Source of the DNA: Skermanella rosea
Lineage (GTDB): Bacteria; Pseudomonadota; Alphaproteobacteria; Azospirillales; Azospirillaceae
Assembly: GCF_016806835.2 (NCBI RefSeq)
Contig: NZ_CP086111.1
Span: 3,837,471-3,901,470 of the forward strand
Direction: 5' to 3'
DNA length: 64,000 bases
Every line of letters begins with the position of its first letter. Positions within the stretch are counted from its first letter, which is position 1. The translations under genes and the position numbers were made by a program. A model generated the notes under the pieces. The model had not been told where the DNA came from. It saw nothing but the letters and a program-made list of their open reading frames with translations, and did no database searches. Shown one piece after another: positions 17,033 through 26,140 of this stretch.

Positions 17033-17063
17033 GTCGGCGTCGGCCCTGCGGGCCGGTGCCGAC
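17033..17063. terminator. 14-bp hairpin between convergent dgoA and nuclease genes
   Basis: Arms 17033-17046 and 17050-17063 pair across all 14 positions, including two G-T wobbles, around a 3-nt loop. It sits 33 nt after the dgoA stop and 23 nt after the stop of the converging nuclease gene. No T-run, so it may be a shared 3'-end stabiliser rather than a classic intrinsic terminator. Confidence 0.55.
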
Positions 17064-17085
17064 CTACGAGGACATTGCCGTCAGC

Positions 17086-20000
17086 TCAGGCGAAAAGCTG
17101 GCCGTAGTCGTCCACTCCCGTGACTCCCACCAGCGACACCGTGGCGCCGTTGAACTGCAGCACCGTCGTGTCGGCACCCCCGGTACCGTCGCCGTCCACC
17201 TCGGTCACGCCGCGAAGACGCAGGCCCCCGTCCATCTCCAGCCGGTCCCCTTCCGCCGCATCGAAGTCGAGCAGGGTATCCTTGCCGCCGCCCCGGGACA
17301 CGACGAAGATATCGGCGCCTGCGCCCCCGTCGAGCCGGTCGTCGCCCGTGCCGCCATCGAGGCGGTCGTTGCCCGAACCGCCGAACAGGGCGTCCTTGCC
17401 GCTGCCGCCGAGAAGCGTGTCGGCACCGTCCAAGCCGCGGACCTCGTCGTCGCCGTTCCCGGCCCGGTAGGTGGTGGCGAAGCCGCCCGCGTCCTGGAAG
17501 CTGTCGGCCTTGTTGGTGCCGGCCACCATCCGGGCCGGGTTGCCCAGGTCGAGGCCCGCCAGCAGGGGATCATGGTCGGACACCCGGGCCGCGACCGAGC
17601 CGTCGAAATAGTCGGGGTCGCGCCCGAAATCCAGGTTGTAGTCGAGCGCGTCGGCCTCGTCGGCATTGATGTGCCACTCGGTGATGCCGGTCACCTGGTC
17701 CGCGAGGGTCCCGTTCGCCAGGATGTAGTCGAGCGAACCGATCTGCCCGTCGAACACGTAGGAGTACGGGTCGTCGATCCGCTCCTGAAGGTTCTCGTAG
17801 CCGGCAGCCTTCAGGGTATCGATCGGATCCTCCCGGAAATAGGAGTTGAGGTCGCCGAGGATCATCCTGTCGCCATCGTCGGTACCCGTGGGGTTGGTGC
17901 CCAGCCACTCGGTCAGGGCTTCGGCGGCCAGTTCGCGCTGGTTGTTCCAGCTTCCGGCGCCGTCTCCCCGATCGGCGTCCTCGCCCTGCCCCGATCCGCC
18001 CTTGGACTTGAAGTGGTTGGCGACCGCGGTGAACTGCTCGCCCGTCCCGGTCTCCTCGAAGGTCACGGCCAGGGCGGCGCGGCTGGTGTTCTCGCCGTTG
18101 AAGATGCCGCCGACGGTGCTCTCGGCCAGCAGTTCCGGCCTGACGTCCGAATCGTCCAGGACCGCCACGCCGGTGTCCCCGGCGACCCGGACCTCGTCCG
18201 GCTTGTAGATCATGCCGACGGCGATCGCGTCCCCGCCGACGAAGTCCTGCCCGGGGCGCACCCAGTCGTACAGCGTCTTCCCGGCCGCCGCGTTCAGCTC
18301 GCCGACCAGGTATTCGACCGCATTGCCGGACGAGCCCTCGATGAAATCGTTCTCCAACTCGACGAGGCCGAGCACGTCGGCGTCGAGTCCCAGGATCGCC
18401 GTCACCAGCTTGTCGGACTGGCGCTCGAACTCCGCCGGGCTGTTGGCCCCGCGCGGCTCGAACCCGTTCTCCGTCCTGTTGCCGCCGGCATCCAGCGTGG
18501 TGAAGTAATTCAGGACGTTGAAGCTGGCGACCTGCAGCGTGCCGCCGACCGGGTCGGGCTCGGCCGGGCGCTCGTTGGCGGAGACGAAGGTATTGTCGCC
18601 GTCCTCGACCGAACGGACCCGGTAGGCTCCCGCCGGGCCGAAGCCGAGCACGCCCGTCAGCCCGGTGACCGTGTCGCCCATGCGCGGCGCCGTCGCGGTG
18701 CCGTAGCCGGGCTCATCCGGGTTCGCGGCGGTGGGACCCGCGCCGTCGTCGTCGGGATCGAAGCCGTCCAGCAGGTCGATCGGCTGGTTCTGGCTGTTCA
18801 GGCCGTCGTCATAGGTGATCGAGCGGGATGCCAGCTGCCGGAGGTGGTCGGCGTAGCCCGCCGCATCCGGTTCGTTCGTCTGGGTGAACTGGTACGGACG
18901 ATCGTCCGCGGACTCGTCGATGCGGCCCGCCAAGCGGTCGCCCTCGCCGGCATAGAGTTCGATCTCGTTGAAGCGGTCGAGGTTGAACTGCTCGGTCACC
19001 GCCAGGGTCTGCGGGACGGTGACCAGCATGCCTTCATAGGCTTCCAGGTCGGGCTGGAAGCCGTTCGATGCGGAACCGGTGGTGCCGGCGGCCGGCAGGT
19101 CCATCTCCACCGCGAGCGCGTCGGCATCGGCCACCGCGCCGGGGGTCACGACCCGGATGTCGGCGGCCCCGGCGACGGTGAGCTGGGTCTCGCCATTGAA
19201 CTCCGTCACCGTCCCGGTCACCCGGACGAGATCGCCCTCGTCCACGTCGGCGCGGAGGGGGCCGGCCCCTTCATAGACGAAGATGCCTTCGGATGTGAGG
19301 CTGTCGGCGTCCCGGTCGGCCGCTTCCTCCATCAGGTAGAAGCCGCCGATCTCCCGCCCCGCGTCGCCGTCGCCGTTCTGGAAATCGCCGACCACGACGG
19401 CCTCGACGGTGACCCTGCCGCCGACGAGCGGGCTCGCCGTACCGCCGCCCTGGACCTCGGCGATCCGGGATATGCCGACATCGTCGTTGATGATGGTCGC
19501 CGTGGCGGAACCGTCGGCGATCCGTGCCTCACCGGCCGTCGCGGCAAGGTTGGACAGCGAAAGCGTGAAGGTCTCGTCAGGCTCGGGCACGGAGTCGTCC
19601 GCGATCTCCACGGTCACCTGCCGCGAGAGTTCCCCACCATCCTCAAAGGTCAGCGTGCCCTCGGCGGCGGTGTAGTCGCCGCCGGCGGTGGCGCTGCCGT
19701 CCTGCGTCGCGTAATCGACCGTGAAGGCCGCCGCGGCATCGGTGCGCGAGACGGTGAAGACCGCCGTTCCGTCCGCCTCGTTCACCGTGACGTCGCCGAC
19801 CGACACCTGCGTCGCTCCGTCGCCGGGCAGATCGGTGCTGGTGACGCGGATGTCGTCGATGCCGACCCACTCGTCGTTGCCGACGGCGTTGGTCGTGATG
19901 ACCCTCACCTGGAGTTGCGGCTGGTCGCCGGCCTCCGCCGGGAGCGCCACCGACACGGGGATCGACCCGCCGCCCAGGGCCGGGCCCCGGGTCGCGTCGG

Positions 20001-20460
20001 CCAGGTAGCCACCCTCGACAGTCGTCCAGTTTCCCGTCTCGCCGAGGCGGTACTGCACCGCGACCTGCTGGATGGCGTCATCGGGGCCGGTTTCCAGGTC
20101 GCGCGCATTGAAGGCCAGCTCGACGTTTTCCTGCCCGGTGGAGTCGAGATGGATCACGACATAGGGCGCATCGGCGGTTCCAGACCCGCTGAGCGCCACC
20201 GTCGGATCGTCGATCGCGAATTCCGTCACGCCGCCGGTGGCGAAGCCGTTGGGAGTGGTCTGGTTGGCATTCACGTCCATCTCATCGGACGTTCCGACCA
20301 CCGTGCGGGGGTCGGCCCCGGTCGCCGACGTCAGCCCGTCGCCGCGGTACCCCACGATCGACGGAACTCCGGACCAGTCGTCATTCGTCGCGATCAGGCC
20401 GGGCTCGCTCCAATCCTGCGCGAACGCGCCTTGGGAAAGCCGGTGATATTGGCTGGTCAT
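17086..20460 (-). CDS. Large secreted nuclease: Calx-beta, EEP nuclease and RTX repeats
   Basis: This 1,124-residue protein resembles ExeM/NucH-type extracellular nucleases. Residues 1-215 are an N-terminal extracellular-type region. Residues 217-325 form a Calx-beta domain (VNEADGTAVFTVSRTD; VPEPDETFTLSLSN), followed by an OB-like region (about 330-470). The endonuclease/exonuclease/phosphatase core spans about 640-967, with QVASFNVLNYF, VELEN, NHFKSKGG, LGDLNSY and the C-terminal VSDHDPLL catalytic pair. RTX calcium repeats (GGSGNDRLDGG type) lie at about 1000-1057. There is no Sec signal peptide, and the C-terminal RTX tail suggests type I secretion. No T1SS genes are adjacent. Roles in DNA scavenging or biofilm matrix are inferred. 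Confidence 0.88.
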   Translation of the reverse strand: MTSQYHRLSQGAFAQDWSEPGLIATNDDWSGVPSIVGYRGDGLTSATGADPRTVVGTSDEMDVNANQTTPNGFATGGVTEFAIDDPTVALSGSGTADAPYVVIHLDSTGQENVELAFNARDLETGPDDAIQQVAVQYRLGETGNWTTVEGGYLADATRGPALGGGSIPVSVALPAEAGDQPQLQVRVITTNAVGNDEWVGIDDIRVTSTDLPGDGATQVSVGDVTVNEADGTAVFTVSRTDAAAAFTVDYATQDGSATAGGDYTAAEGTLTFEDGGELSRQVTVEIADDSVPEPDETFTLSLSNLAATAGEARIADGSATATIINDDVGISRIAEVQGGGTASPLVGGRVTVEAVVVGDFQNGDGDAGREIGGFYLMEEAADRDADSLTSEGIFVYEGAGPLRADVDEGDLVRVTGTVTEFNGETQLTVAGAADIRVVTPGAVADADALAVEMDLPAAGTTGSASNGFQPDLEAYEGMLVTVPQTLAVTEQFNLDRFNEIELYAGEGDRLAGRIDESADDRPYQFTQTNEPDAAGYADHLRQLASRSITYDDGLNSQNQPIDLLDGFDPDDDGAGPTAANPDEPGYGTATAPRMGDTVTGLTGVLGFGPAGAYRVRSVEDGDNTFVSANERPAEPDPVGGTLQVASFNVLNYFTTLDAGGNRTENGFEPRGANSPAEFERQSDKLVTAILGLDADVLGLVELENDFIEGSSGNAVEYLVGELNAAAGKTLYDWVRPGQDFVGGDAIAVGMIYKPDEVRVAGDTGVAVLDDSDVRPELLAESTVGGIFNGENTSRAALAVTFEETGTGEQFTAVANHFKSKGGSGQGEDADRGDGAGSWNNQRELAAEALTEWLGTNPTGTDDGDRMILGDLNSYFREDPIDTLKAAGYENLQERIDDPYSYVFDGQIGSLDYILANGTLADQVTGITEWHINADEADALDYNLDFGRDPDYFDGSVAARVSDHDPLLAGLDLGNPARMVAGTNKADSFQDAGGFATTYRAGNGDDEVRGLDGADTLLGGSGKDALFGGSGNDRLDGGTGDDRLDGGAGADIFVVSRGGGKDTLLDFDAAEGDRLEMDGGLRLRGVTEVDGDGTGGADTTVLQFNGATVSLVGVTGVDDYGQLFA

Positions 20461-20650
20461 CTTTCCTCAACCCTGTTTCTCGGACACCCGCGAGGGGCGC
20501 CTGCGGCCGCGTCGCGGCGGCCTGGATGGCTTTTGCGGGACGGCATCCCTGGCGGGGCATGCCGGCGGGCCGTTCCAGCCGGAGCATTCCCCATGATCCA
20601 AAACCCTGTGCTATCCTGTCCGGCATTCATCGCTGCGGATCAAAAGGACG

Positions 20651-21211
20651 ATGATGACGGCGCAGTTCTCTCACCGGCTGATGACTGTCGAGGAATTCCT
20701 GGACTGGGATGACGGCCGTTACGAACTGGTCGACGGCACTCCCAGGCTGATGGCGCCGCACTCAGATGCCCATGGCACGATACAGGGCAACCTGACGGCC
20801 CTGATCCGAAACCATCTGGCGGCACGCGGCGGTCCCTGCCGTCCCGTCATCGAGGGCGGCGTGAAGCCGAGGATCCAGGCGAAGTTCAACTATCGCAAGC
20901 CGGACATCGCCGTAACCTGCAGCCCCCATGTTCCCGGCGATGTCATGATCCCCGATCCCGTTCTCATCATAGAGATCCTGTCCACCAACGAGACCGAAAC
21001 GCGCGAGAACATCACGCGCTACATCTCGCTGCCTTCCATCCGGGAGGTCGCCTTGTTCCACTCGGAGATAAAACTCGCCGAGCGGTGGAGACGCGGTGCG
21101 GACGGGTGGTCCGACGACCCCGATCTCTTCACCGGCTCCATGAGGCTCGAGACGATCGACCTGAGCCTGGATTTCGACGAAGTCTATCGCTGGGTGAACT
21201 TCCGGGGCTGA
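20651..21211 (+). CDS. Uma2-family restriction-endonuclease-fold protein
   Basis: A 186-residue protein of the Uma2/DUF820 family, a PD-(D/E)XK nuclease fold. Family marks are TVEEFLDWDD, RYELVDGTPRLMAP, the YRKPDIAVTC metal-site aspartate and LIIEILSTNETETRE, which supplies the glutamate and is followed by the usual basic/acidic pattern. ATG at 20651 or 20654 (AAGGA upstream favours the second). It stands alone. GC is about 58-60%, lower than its neighbours, suggesting transfer. Biological function of Uma2 proteins is unresolved; they are common as multicopy families in cyanobacteria and some Alphaproteobacteria. Confidence 0.85.
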   Translation: MMTAQFSHRLMTVEEFLDWDDGRYELVDGTPRLMAPHSDAHGTIQGNLTALIRNHLAARGGPCRPVIEGGVKPRIQAKFNYRKPDIAVTCSPHVPGDVMIPDPVLIIEILSTNETETRENITRYISLPSIREVALFHSEIKLAERWRRGADGWSDDPDLFTGSMRLETIDLSLDFDEVYRWVNFRG

Positions 21212-21353
21212 ACTGGATTTGACGATCGAAGTCTCCGAGGAACGATCTCCTTAACTCCACTTGCCCAGGTCGAGCCGGCCGGCAGGCAGTGGCGGTCGTG
21301 CGGAGAGGGCCACCGTCCGCGACGCGGGACGCAGCCCCTCCCCGCCGAAGTCG

Positions 21354-22958
21354 TCACGCCGCCGGCAGGAGTTCCTTCGTGTAGAGGCTCTGCCCGTCCA
21401 GGTCCTTCAGGGTCACCAGCATCACGCCCTCCTCGCTGATGTCCACCTGGCCGAAGAACTGCATCCCGGCCGATGGGGCCAGATTGGACTGCCCGTCCGG
21501 CGGGGCCTTCACGTACATCAGCTGCGGGCCGAAGGTGTCGTCCAGTTCGTTCGGGCCGAAGGTGCCGGCGTTCAGCGGACCGGAGACGAATTCCCAGAAC
21601 GGCTCGAAGTCCTGGAACTTGGCCTTGTTCGGATCATAGAAATGGGCCGCGGTGTAGTGGACGTCGGCGGTCAGCCAGACCGTGTTGCGGATGCCGTTGC
21701 GCCGGATGAAGCTCAGCAGGTCGGCGATCTCCAGCTCGCGGCCGCGAGCCGGGCCGTTGCCCTGGGCGATGGCTTCCGATCCGGTCTTGTCCTTGCCGTT
21801 GTCGTACACGATCACGCCGATCGGCATGTCGGACGCGATCACCTTCCAGGTCGCGTTCGAGGCCAGCAGGGCCTGCTTCAGCCAGCGGATCTGCTCGGAA
21901 CCCAGGATGGGGGTCTCCGATCCCATCTCCTCCTGGAGATTGGCGGTGTTGGGTCCGCGGTAGCTGCGCATGTCGATGCGGAACACGTCGAGGTGCGGAC
22001 CGTAGGAGAACTTGTTGTAGATCCGGTCGCGGTTCTCCGGGTCGTGCCGGATCGGCATGTATTCCAGGAAGGCCCGCATGCCGTTGGCGGCCAGCACGGC
22101 GGCGCTCTTCTCCTTGTAGCGCTGGTCGGAGTCCATGCGCTTTTCCCAGTACCAGTTGTTGGTCGCCTCGTGGTCGTCCCACTGGGCGAACATCGGCACC
22201 TCGGCGTTGAAGCGGCGCAGGTTCTCGTCCATCAGGTTATAGGCATGGGCGCCGCGGAAATCGCCCAGCGTCTCGGCCACCTTGGACTTCGCCTCGGTCG
22301 TGACGTTCTTCCAGACTCCGCCGCCCGGCAGTTCCTTGGTCTCCGGGATCGGACCGTCGGCATAGATCGTGTCGCCGGAATGGATGAAGAAGTGCGGCTC
22401 TGTCCGGCGCATCGCCTCGTAGATGCGCATGCCGCCGAAATCGGGGTTGATGCCGTATCCCTGCCCGGCCGTGTCGCCGGACCACACGAAGCGGACCCGG
22501 CCGTTGCCCGGGGCGGTGCGGAACTGGCCGGTCACCGGCTCGCTGAAGCTCTTCAGGTCGGACAGGTCCTGGAAGCTGACGCGGTAGAACACGCGCTGGT
22601 CGGCCGGCAGCCCGGACAGGTCGATCCGGGCGGTATAGTCGCTGTCGGTGACGGCGACCGGGCCATCGAAGCGCCTGGCGTTCCTGAAGCTCTCGGTCGT
22701 TGCGACCTCCACGACCATGCGGGCCGGCCGGTCGGCCCGGCTCCAGACGATCGCCCGCCCGCCGGACAGGTCGCCGGACTGGACACCGTAGGGCATGGCG
22801 ATGCGGCGGCTGTCGGCGGTGATGATCGCCGGAGCCGCCTGGGCCAGCGCCCGCCCGGCGGTCGAGGCCGCGACCAGCAGACCGCCGCTTGCCAGCGCCG
22901 AATTGTACAGGAACGAGCGGCGGGTGACCCACCGCCGGGACTCAGGGCTATTGGACAT
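21354..22958 (-). CDS. phoD: PhoD-type alkaline phosphatase/phosphodiesterase, Tat-exported
   Basis: This 534-residue metallophosphoesterase carries a twin-arginine signal (RRSFLYNSALASGGLLVAAS) and should act in the periplasm or outside the cell on phosphate mono/diesters. After the N-terminal beta domain (PYGVQSGDLSGGRAIVWSRA) the catalytic core shows FVWSGDTAGQGYGINPDFGG, FFIHSGDTIYADGP, QWDDHEATNNWYW and WLTADVHYTAAHFYDP, all PhoD landmarks for the Fe/Ca centre. Length matches the family. No Pho box was recognised upstream. It is monocistronic. Confidence 0.92.
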   Translation of the reverse strand: MSNSPESRRWVTRRSFLYNSALASGGLLVAASTAGRALAQAAPAIITADSRRIAMPYGVQSGDLSGGRAIVWSRADRPARMVVEVATTESFRNARRFDGPVAVTDSDYTARIDLSGLPADQRVFYRVSFQDLSDLKSFSEPVTGQFRTAPGNGRVRFVWSGDTAGQGYGINPDFGGMRIYEAMRRTEPHFFIHSGDTIYADGPIPETKELPGGGVWKNVTTEAKSKVAETLGDFRGAHAYNLMDENLRRFNAEVPMFAQWDDHEATNNWYWEKRMDSDQRYKEKSAAVLAANGMRAFLEYMPIRHDPENRDRIYNKFSYGPHLDVFRIDMRSYRGPNTANLQEEMGSETPILGSEQIRWLKQALLASNATWKVIASDMPIGVIVYDNGKDKTGSEAIAQGNGPARGRELEIADLLSFIRRNGIRNTVWLTADVHYTAAHFYDPNKAKFQDFEPFWEFVSGPLNAGTFGPNELDDTFGPQLMYVKAPPDGQSNLAPSAGMQFFGQVDISEEGVMLVTLKDLDGQSLYTKELLPAA

Positions 22959-23100
22959 ATCGCGGATTCTCCCGTTCCGGTTTATTCGTCCGCGGAAGCT
23001 ATCCGGTGCCCATGACAGTTTTTCATGCGGAAGCGACGCAAACGGGGAACCCCTTACGGCTAGCCCATGCCTGCGGGGACCGTTGCCGCGCCCTCCCCCC

Positions 23101-24297
23101 TCAATCCCCGTGCAGGGGCATCGTCACGGTCACCCGCGTGCCGCCGTCGCCGTTCGCGCCCTCGATCTCCAGCACGCCTTCGACCCGCGTCGCCAGGGCG
23201 CGTATCAGGTTCATGCCGAGGCTGTCGGTCGCCTCCTCCGGCATGCCCTTGCCGTTGTCGGTGACTTCGAGCCTGAGGCGCTCGCCCGGCAGGACGGTCA
23301 GGGAAACCCGGATCTCGCCCCGGGCACCGTCCGGGAAGGCGTGCTTGAAGGCATTTGTCACGATCTCGTTGATCAGCAGGCCGAGCTGGATCGCCATGTC
23401 CAGGCCCAGCGCCACGTTGTCCGTCTCGACCATCAGCTCCGGCCCGTCGCCCCGCGCGGTGAAGGAGGTCCGCAGATGGGCGCACAGGTCCCGGACATAG
23501 CCGGAGAGATCGACGCGGGCGAGATCGTCGGACTGGTAGAGCTTCTCGTGGACGATGCTCAGCGAGTGGATGCGGCTGCGCACGTCGTCCAGTTCCTGCC
23601 GGACCAGCGGGTTGGTGGACTTGCGCGCCTTCAGGCTGACCAGGCTGGAGATGATCTGGAGGTTGTTCTTGACCCGGTGGTAGACCTCCTTCAGCAGCAC
23701 TTCCTTCTCGACGACGCTGGCGCGGAGCGCCGCGTTCGCCTCCAGAAGCTCCTCCTCCCGCTGGCGCAGGTCGTTCAGGCTGCTCAGCAGCTCCTGGTTC
23801 TGGCGCTGGACCTCCTCGACCGGGTCGAGCGGCTGCTGGCGGGCCAGCTCGTCCATCAGCTTGTTGATGAATTCCGGGATCGCCATGCCCAGCGGCTTGG
23901 ACAGGATCCGGGTCAGCCGGACCGTCGTCCCGTCCCCGGATGTCTCGATATCCAGCTTGTCCATCAGGCGCCGGGCGCCGAGCAGGCCCAGCCCCATGCC
24001 GGTGCGCGAGCGGTAGCGGCCGGCCAGGATGTCGTCCAGTTCGGAGATGCCCGGCCCCCGGTCGCCGACCTCGATCACCAGGGCCACCTTCCCGGCGACC
24101 TCCTGGATCCGGAACTCGGCCTTTCCGCCGGTGGCGTAGGCGTAGGCATTGCGGCAGACCTCCGACACCGCCGTGGCGATGCGGGTCTGGTCCTGGACCT
24201 CGAAGCCCATCCGGTCGGCGACCAGCCGCGCCCGCTGCCGGGCGTGGACGATGTCCCGGTCGTGGCGCACATGGACCGTGAAGAGCGGCCAGGTCAG
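23101..24297 (-). CDS. HisKA_2 histidine kinase with an N-terminal RsbT-like ATPase domain
   Basis: This soluble kinase of about 398 residues carries two GHKL ATPase folds. Residues 1-115 resemble RsbW/RsbT (AVSEVCRNAYAYATGG; DRGPGISELDD; GMGLGLLGARRLMD). A coiled coil follows, then a HisKA_2 phosphoacceptor helix (EVYHRVKNNLQIISSLVSLK, His near 207) and a second HATPase (LLINEIVTNAFKHAFPDG; VTDNGKGMPEEATDS). HisKA_2/HWE kinases are the usual phosphodonors of PhyR, and a PhyR-like gene heads this operon. Start is uncertain: CTG 24297 overlaps the previous stop (CTGA) and no ATG/GTG fits well until inside the ATPase domain. It has no sensor or membrane domain, so input may come through the stressosome-like proteins. 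Confidence 0.8.
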   Translation of the reverse strand: MTWPLFTVHVRHDRDIVHARQRARLVADRMGFEVQDQTRIATAVSEVCRNAYAYATGGKAEFRIQEVAGKVALVIEVGDRGPGISELDDILAGRYRSRTGMGLGLLGARRLMDKLDIETSGDGTTVRLTRILSKPLGMAIPEFINKLMDELARQQPLDPVEEVQRQNQELLSSLNDLRQREEELLEANAALRASVVEKEVLLKEVYHRVKNNLQIISSLVSLKARKSTNPLVRQELDDVRSRIHSLSIVHEKLYQSDDLARVDLSGYVRDLCAHLRTSFTARGDGPELMVETDNVALGLDMAIQLGLLINEIVTNAFKHAFPDGARGEIRVSLTVLPGERLRLEVTDNGKGMPEEATDSLGMNLIRALATRVEGVLEIEGANGDGGTRVTVTMPLHGD

Positions 24298-25313
24298 GGG
24301 TCTCTGGTCTTCAGTACGACGATCAGGTTGTCGTCCCGGACCCGCTTGAAATCGCGGTACAGCACGGCCGCGATCATCGTCGGGTGTCTTGTTGCCAGCC
24401 CCGGGTAGCTGTCGATATCCCATTTAGTGCTCAAGCCGTCCGAATGGAAAACCGCCAGCAGATCGCCACCGTAACCATACTCGTATTCCTTCACTTTCGA
24501 CATATTATGCCCGACGACGCCGTTTTGCGACACCGTTCGGGCCTGCCCTTCCCGCGACCGGAAGTACCCCGCGATATTGCCCACCCCGGCGAACAGGATG
24601 CGGCGTTCGACCGGCTCGATCCGCACCACGGCGACCGCGGCGCCGCGCGTTCCCCGCAATGCCCGGTGCAGATCCTCGACCAGGGGTTCGGGCATCCGCT
24701 CCTTCGACTGCCTGAACCCCGCCCGGGCGGCGTCCGCCGCGTCGGCGGCGCCGAGACCGTGACCGAGGCCGTCACACAGCAACAACAGCGTGGCGCCGCG
24801 ATCGGTCACCCGGACTGACCAGGTATCGCCGCTCACCGCCTCCCCGATGCGCGGAAGGCACACCGCCCCGACTTCCAGCCCGGGAAGGTCGGGCGCAGAC
24901 CGGCCACCGCCGGCCCGAACGCCGCAGACGATCGCGGTGCCGTTGCCTGGCTTGGAATAGACGTCGAAATGGTCGGACTGGCGCTGGATCGCGCCCAGCC
25001 CGGTGCCGGGACTGTCGCCGCTGGTGACGCCGTCCCGCAGGCAGTCCTGCACGTTGGCCATGCCCGGGCCGCTGTCCAGGGCGATCACGGTGACCTCGCC
25101 GCTGGTGCCCGACGACCGGGCGTCCAGCAGGATTTCCCCGCCGCCGCCGTGGCGCAGGATGTTGGTGGCTGCCTCGGTCACGACCAGTGCCAGACGGGCG
25201 CATTCCTGTTCTCCGAGACCGGCCGGGGACGCCAGCTGCACCGCCTTGCGGCGTGCCTCGGCGACCTGGGTCTGTTCCCGGACTGGGACCGAAACTACGG
25301 CCGTTCCGTCCAT
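24294..25313 (-). CDS. RsbX-like SpoIIE phosphatase with N-terminal RsbT-like ATPase domain
   Basis: A 339-residue cytosolic fusion. Residues 1-140 form an anti-sigma-factor type HATPase (VVTEAATNILRHGGGGEI; DSGPGMANVQDCL; GTGLGAIQRQSDHFD). Residues 150-335 are a PP2C/SpoIIE phosphatase with the metal motif LCDGLGHGLGAADAA, the HSDGLS block and the C-terminal DDNLIVVL. In stressosomes RsbX removes phosphate from RsbR/RsbS to reset signalling. Here the fused ATPase could also bind STAS proteins. It overlaps rsbT-like by 19 nt and the kinase by 4 nt, consistent with coupled synthesis. Confidence 0.85.
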   Translation of the reverse strand: MDGTAVVSVPVREQTQVAEARRKAVQLASPAGLGEQECARLALVVTEAATNILRHGGGGEILLDARSSGTSGEVTVIALDSGPGMANVQDCLRDGVTSGDSPGTGLGAIQRQSDHFDVYSKPGNGTAIVCGVRAGGGRSAPDLPGLEVGAVCLPRIGEAVSGDTWSVRVTDRGATLLLLCDGLGHGLGAADAADAARAGFRQSKERMPEPLVEDLHRALRGTRGAAVAVVRIEPVERRILFAGVGNIAGYFRSREGQARTVSQNGVVGHNMSKVKEYEYGYGGDLLAVFHSDGLSTKWDIDSYPGLATRHPTMIAAVLYRDFKRVRDDNLIVVLKTRDP

Positions 25314-25732
25314 GATGCGACTTTCACTATGGTTCCCTCGCCCGGCGCGGACCGGATCTCGAACTCCTTGCAGAGGCGCTTGGCGCCGCTCAGTCCAAGC
25401 CCGAGACCGCCGCCCGTGCTATAGCCGTCCTTCAACGCCAGGGCGATGTCGGCAATTCCAGGCCCCCGGTCGCTGAAGATCATTTCGACCTTGCGCCTCG
25501 ACATCCGGCCGACGATGGCGATCCGCATCTCGCCTCCGCCGCCATAGTCCAGCGTGTTGCGTGCCAGCTCGCTGGCCGCCGTGACCATGCGGGTGGTCTC
25601 GATCTTCGAGGCTCCGATGGTCGCCATGGCGGCCGCTGCCACCCGCCGGACCCGGCTGACGTCGGCTCCGGTCTGGATCGGGATCACCTCGCCGTCGGCG
25701 GCTCCTCCCTCTTGCCCCGGCTCAAGCCTCAT
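25295..25732 (-). CDS. RsbT-like anti-sigma/serine kinase
   Basis: This 145-residue protein is a single GHKL ATPase (SELARNTLDYGGGGEMRI; SDRGPGIADIALALKDGYS; GLGLGLSGAKRLCKEFEI), the signature arrangement of RsbT. It should bind and phosphorylate the RsbR/RsbS STAS proteins encoded just upstream and be released to activate a partner. Overlaps both neighbours (11 nt and 19 nt). The ATG has a poor ribosome site, and a GTG 45 nt downstream has AGGAG about 14 nt before it, so start is uncertain. In Bacillus the freed RsbT activates RsbU; no RsbU gene is present here. Confidence 0.85.
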   Translation of the reverse strand: MRLEPGQEGGAADGEVIPIQTGADVSRVRRVAAAAMATIGASKIETTRMVTAASELARNTLDYGGGGEMRIAIVGRMSRRKVEMIFSDRGPGIADIALALKDGYSTGGGLGLGLSGAKRLCKEFEIRSAPGEGTIVKVASWTERP

Positions 25733-26123
25733 GGAGGCGCGCGGCCTCCTCGTCGGCGCCCCGACGGATCAGCTCCATGCCGCGGTCCACGTCCAGGGCG
25801 GTGCGGACGCCCTGCAACGACATGCCCAGTTCGACCAGCGTGATGGCGACCGCCGGCCGCATGCCGACGATCACCGTGGACGCGTCCAGGATGCGGGCGA
25901 TCGCCGAGATGTTGGCGAGCATGCGCCCGATGAAGCTGTCCACCACGTCCAGGGCGGAGATGTCGATCAGGACGCCCTTGGCGTGTGTCTTGGCGATCCG
26001 CTCGGCCAGATCGTCCTTCAGCGTCATGATCATCCTGTCCTCCAGATCGACCTGGATCGTCAGGAGCAGGCAGTCGCCGATCTGGAAAATCGGAATGCGG
26101 TTCGGCTCGAGGAAATGGGTCAT
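25722..26123 (-). CDS. RsbS-like single STAS-domain antagonist
   Basis: A 133-residue protein starting MTHFLEPNRIPIFQIGDCLL, with AGGA 6 nt before the ATG. It is a lone STAS domain. The phosphorylatable serine of RsbS corresponds to Ser in DVVDSFIGRML, and the following hydrophobic strand (STVIVGMRPAVAITLVELGM) is typical. RsbS scaffolds stressosomes with RsbR and holds RsbT until phosphorylated. It is 17 nt downstream of rsbR-like and overlaps rsbT-like by 11 nt. Confidence 0.87.
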   Translation of the reverse strand: MTHFLEPNRIPIFQIGDCLLLTIQVDLEDRMIMTLKDDLAERIAKTHAKGVLIDISALDVVDSFIGRMLANISAIARILDASTVIVGMRPAVAITLVELGMSLQGVRTALDVDRGMELIRRGADEEAARLHEA

Positions 26124-26140
26124 GTCGATCCTGCCGCCGT

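Noticed and set aside
17290-17460. Repetitive DNA that could pass for a short repeat array
   Set aside because: It encodes the RTX GGxGxD calcium repeats of the nuclease. Repeats are 27-nt codon-level degenerate units, not direct repeats with spacers, so no CRISPR.
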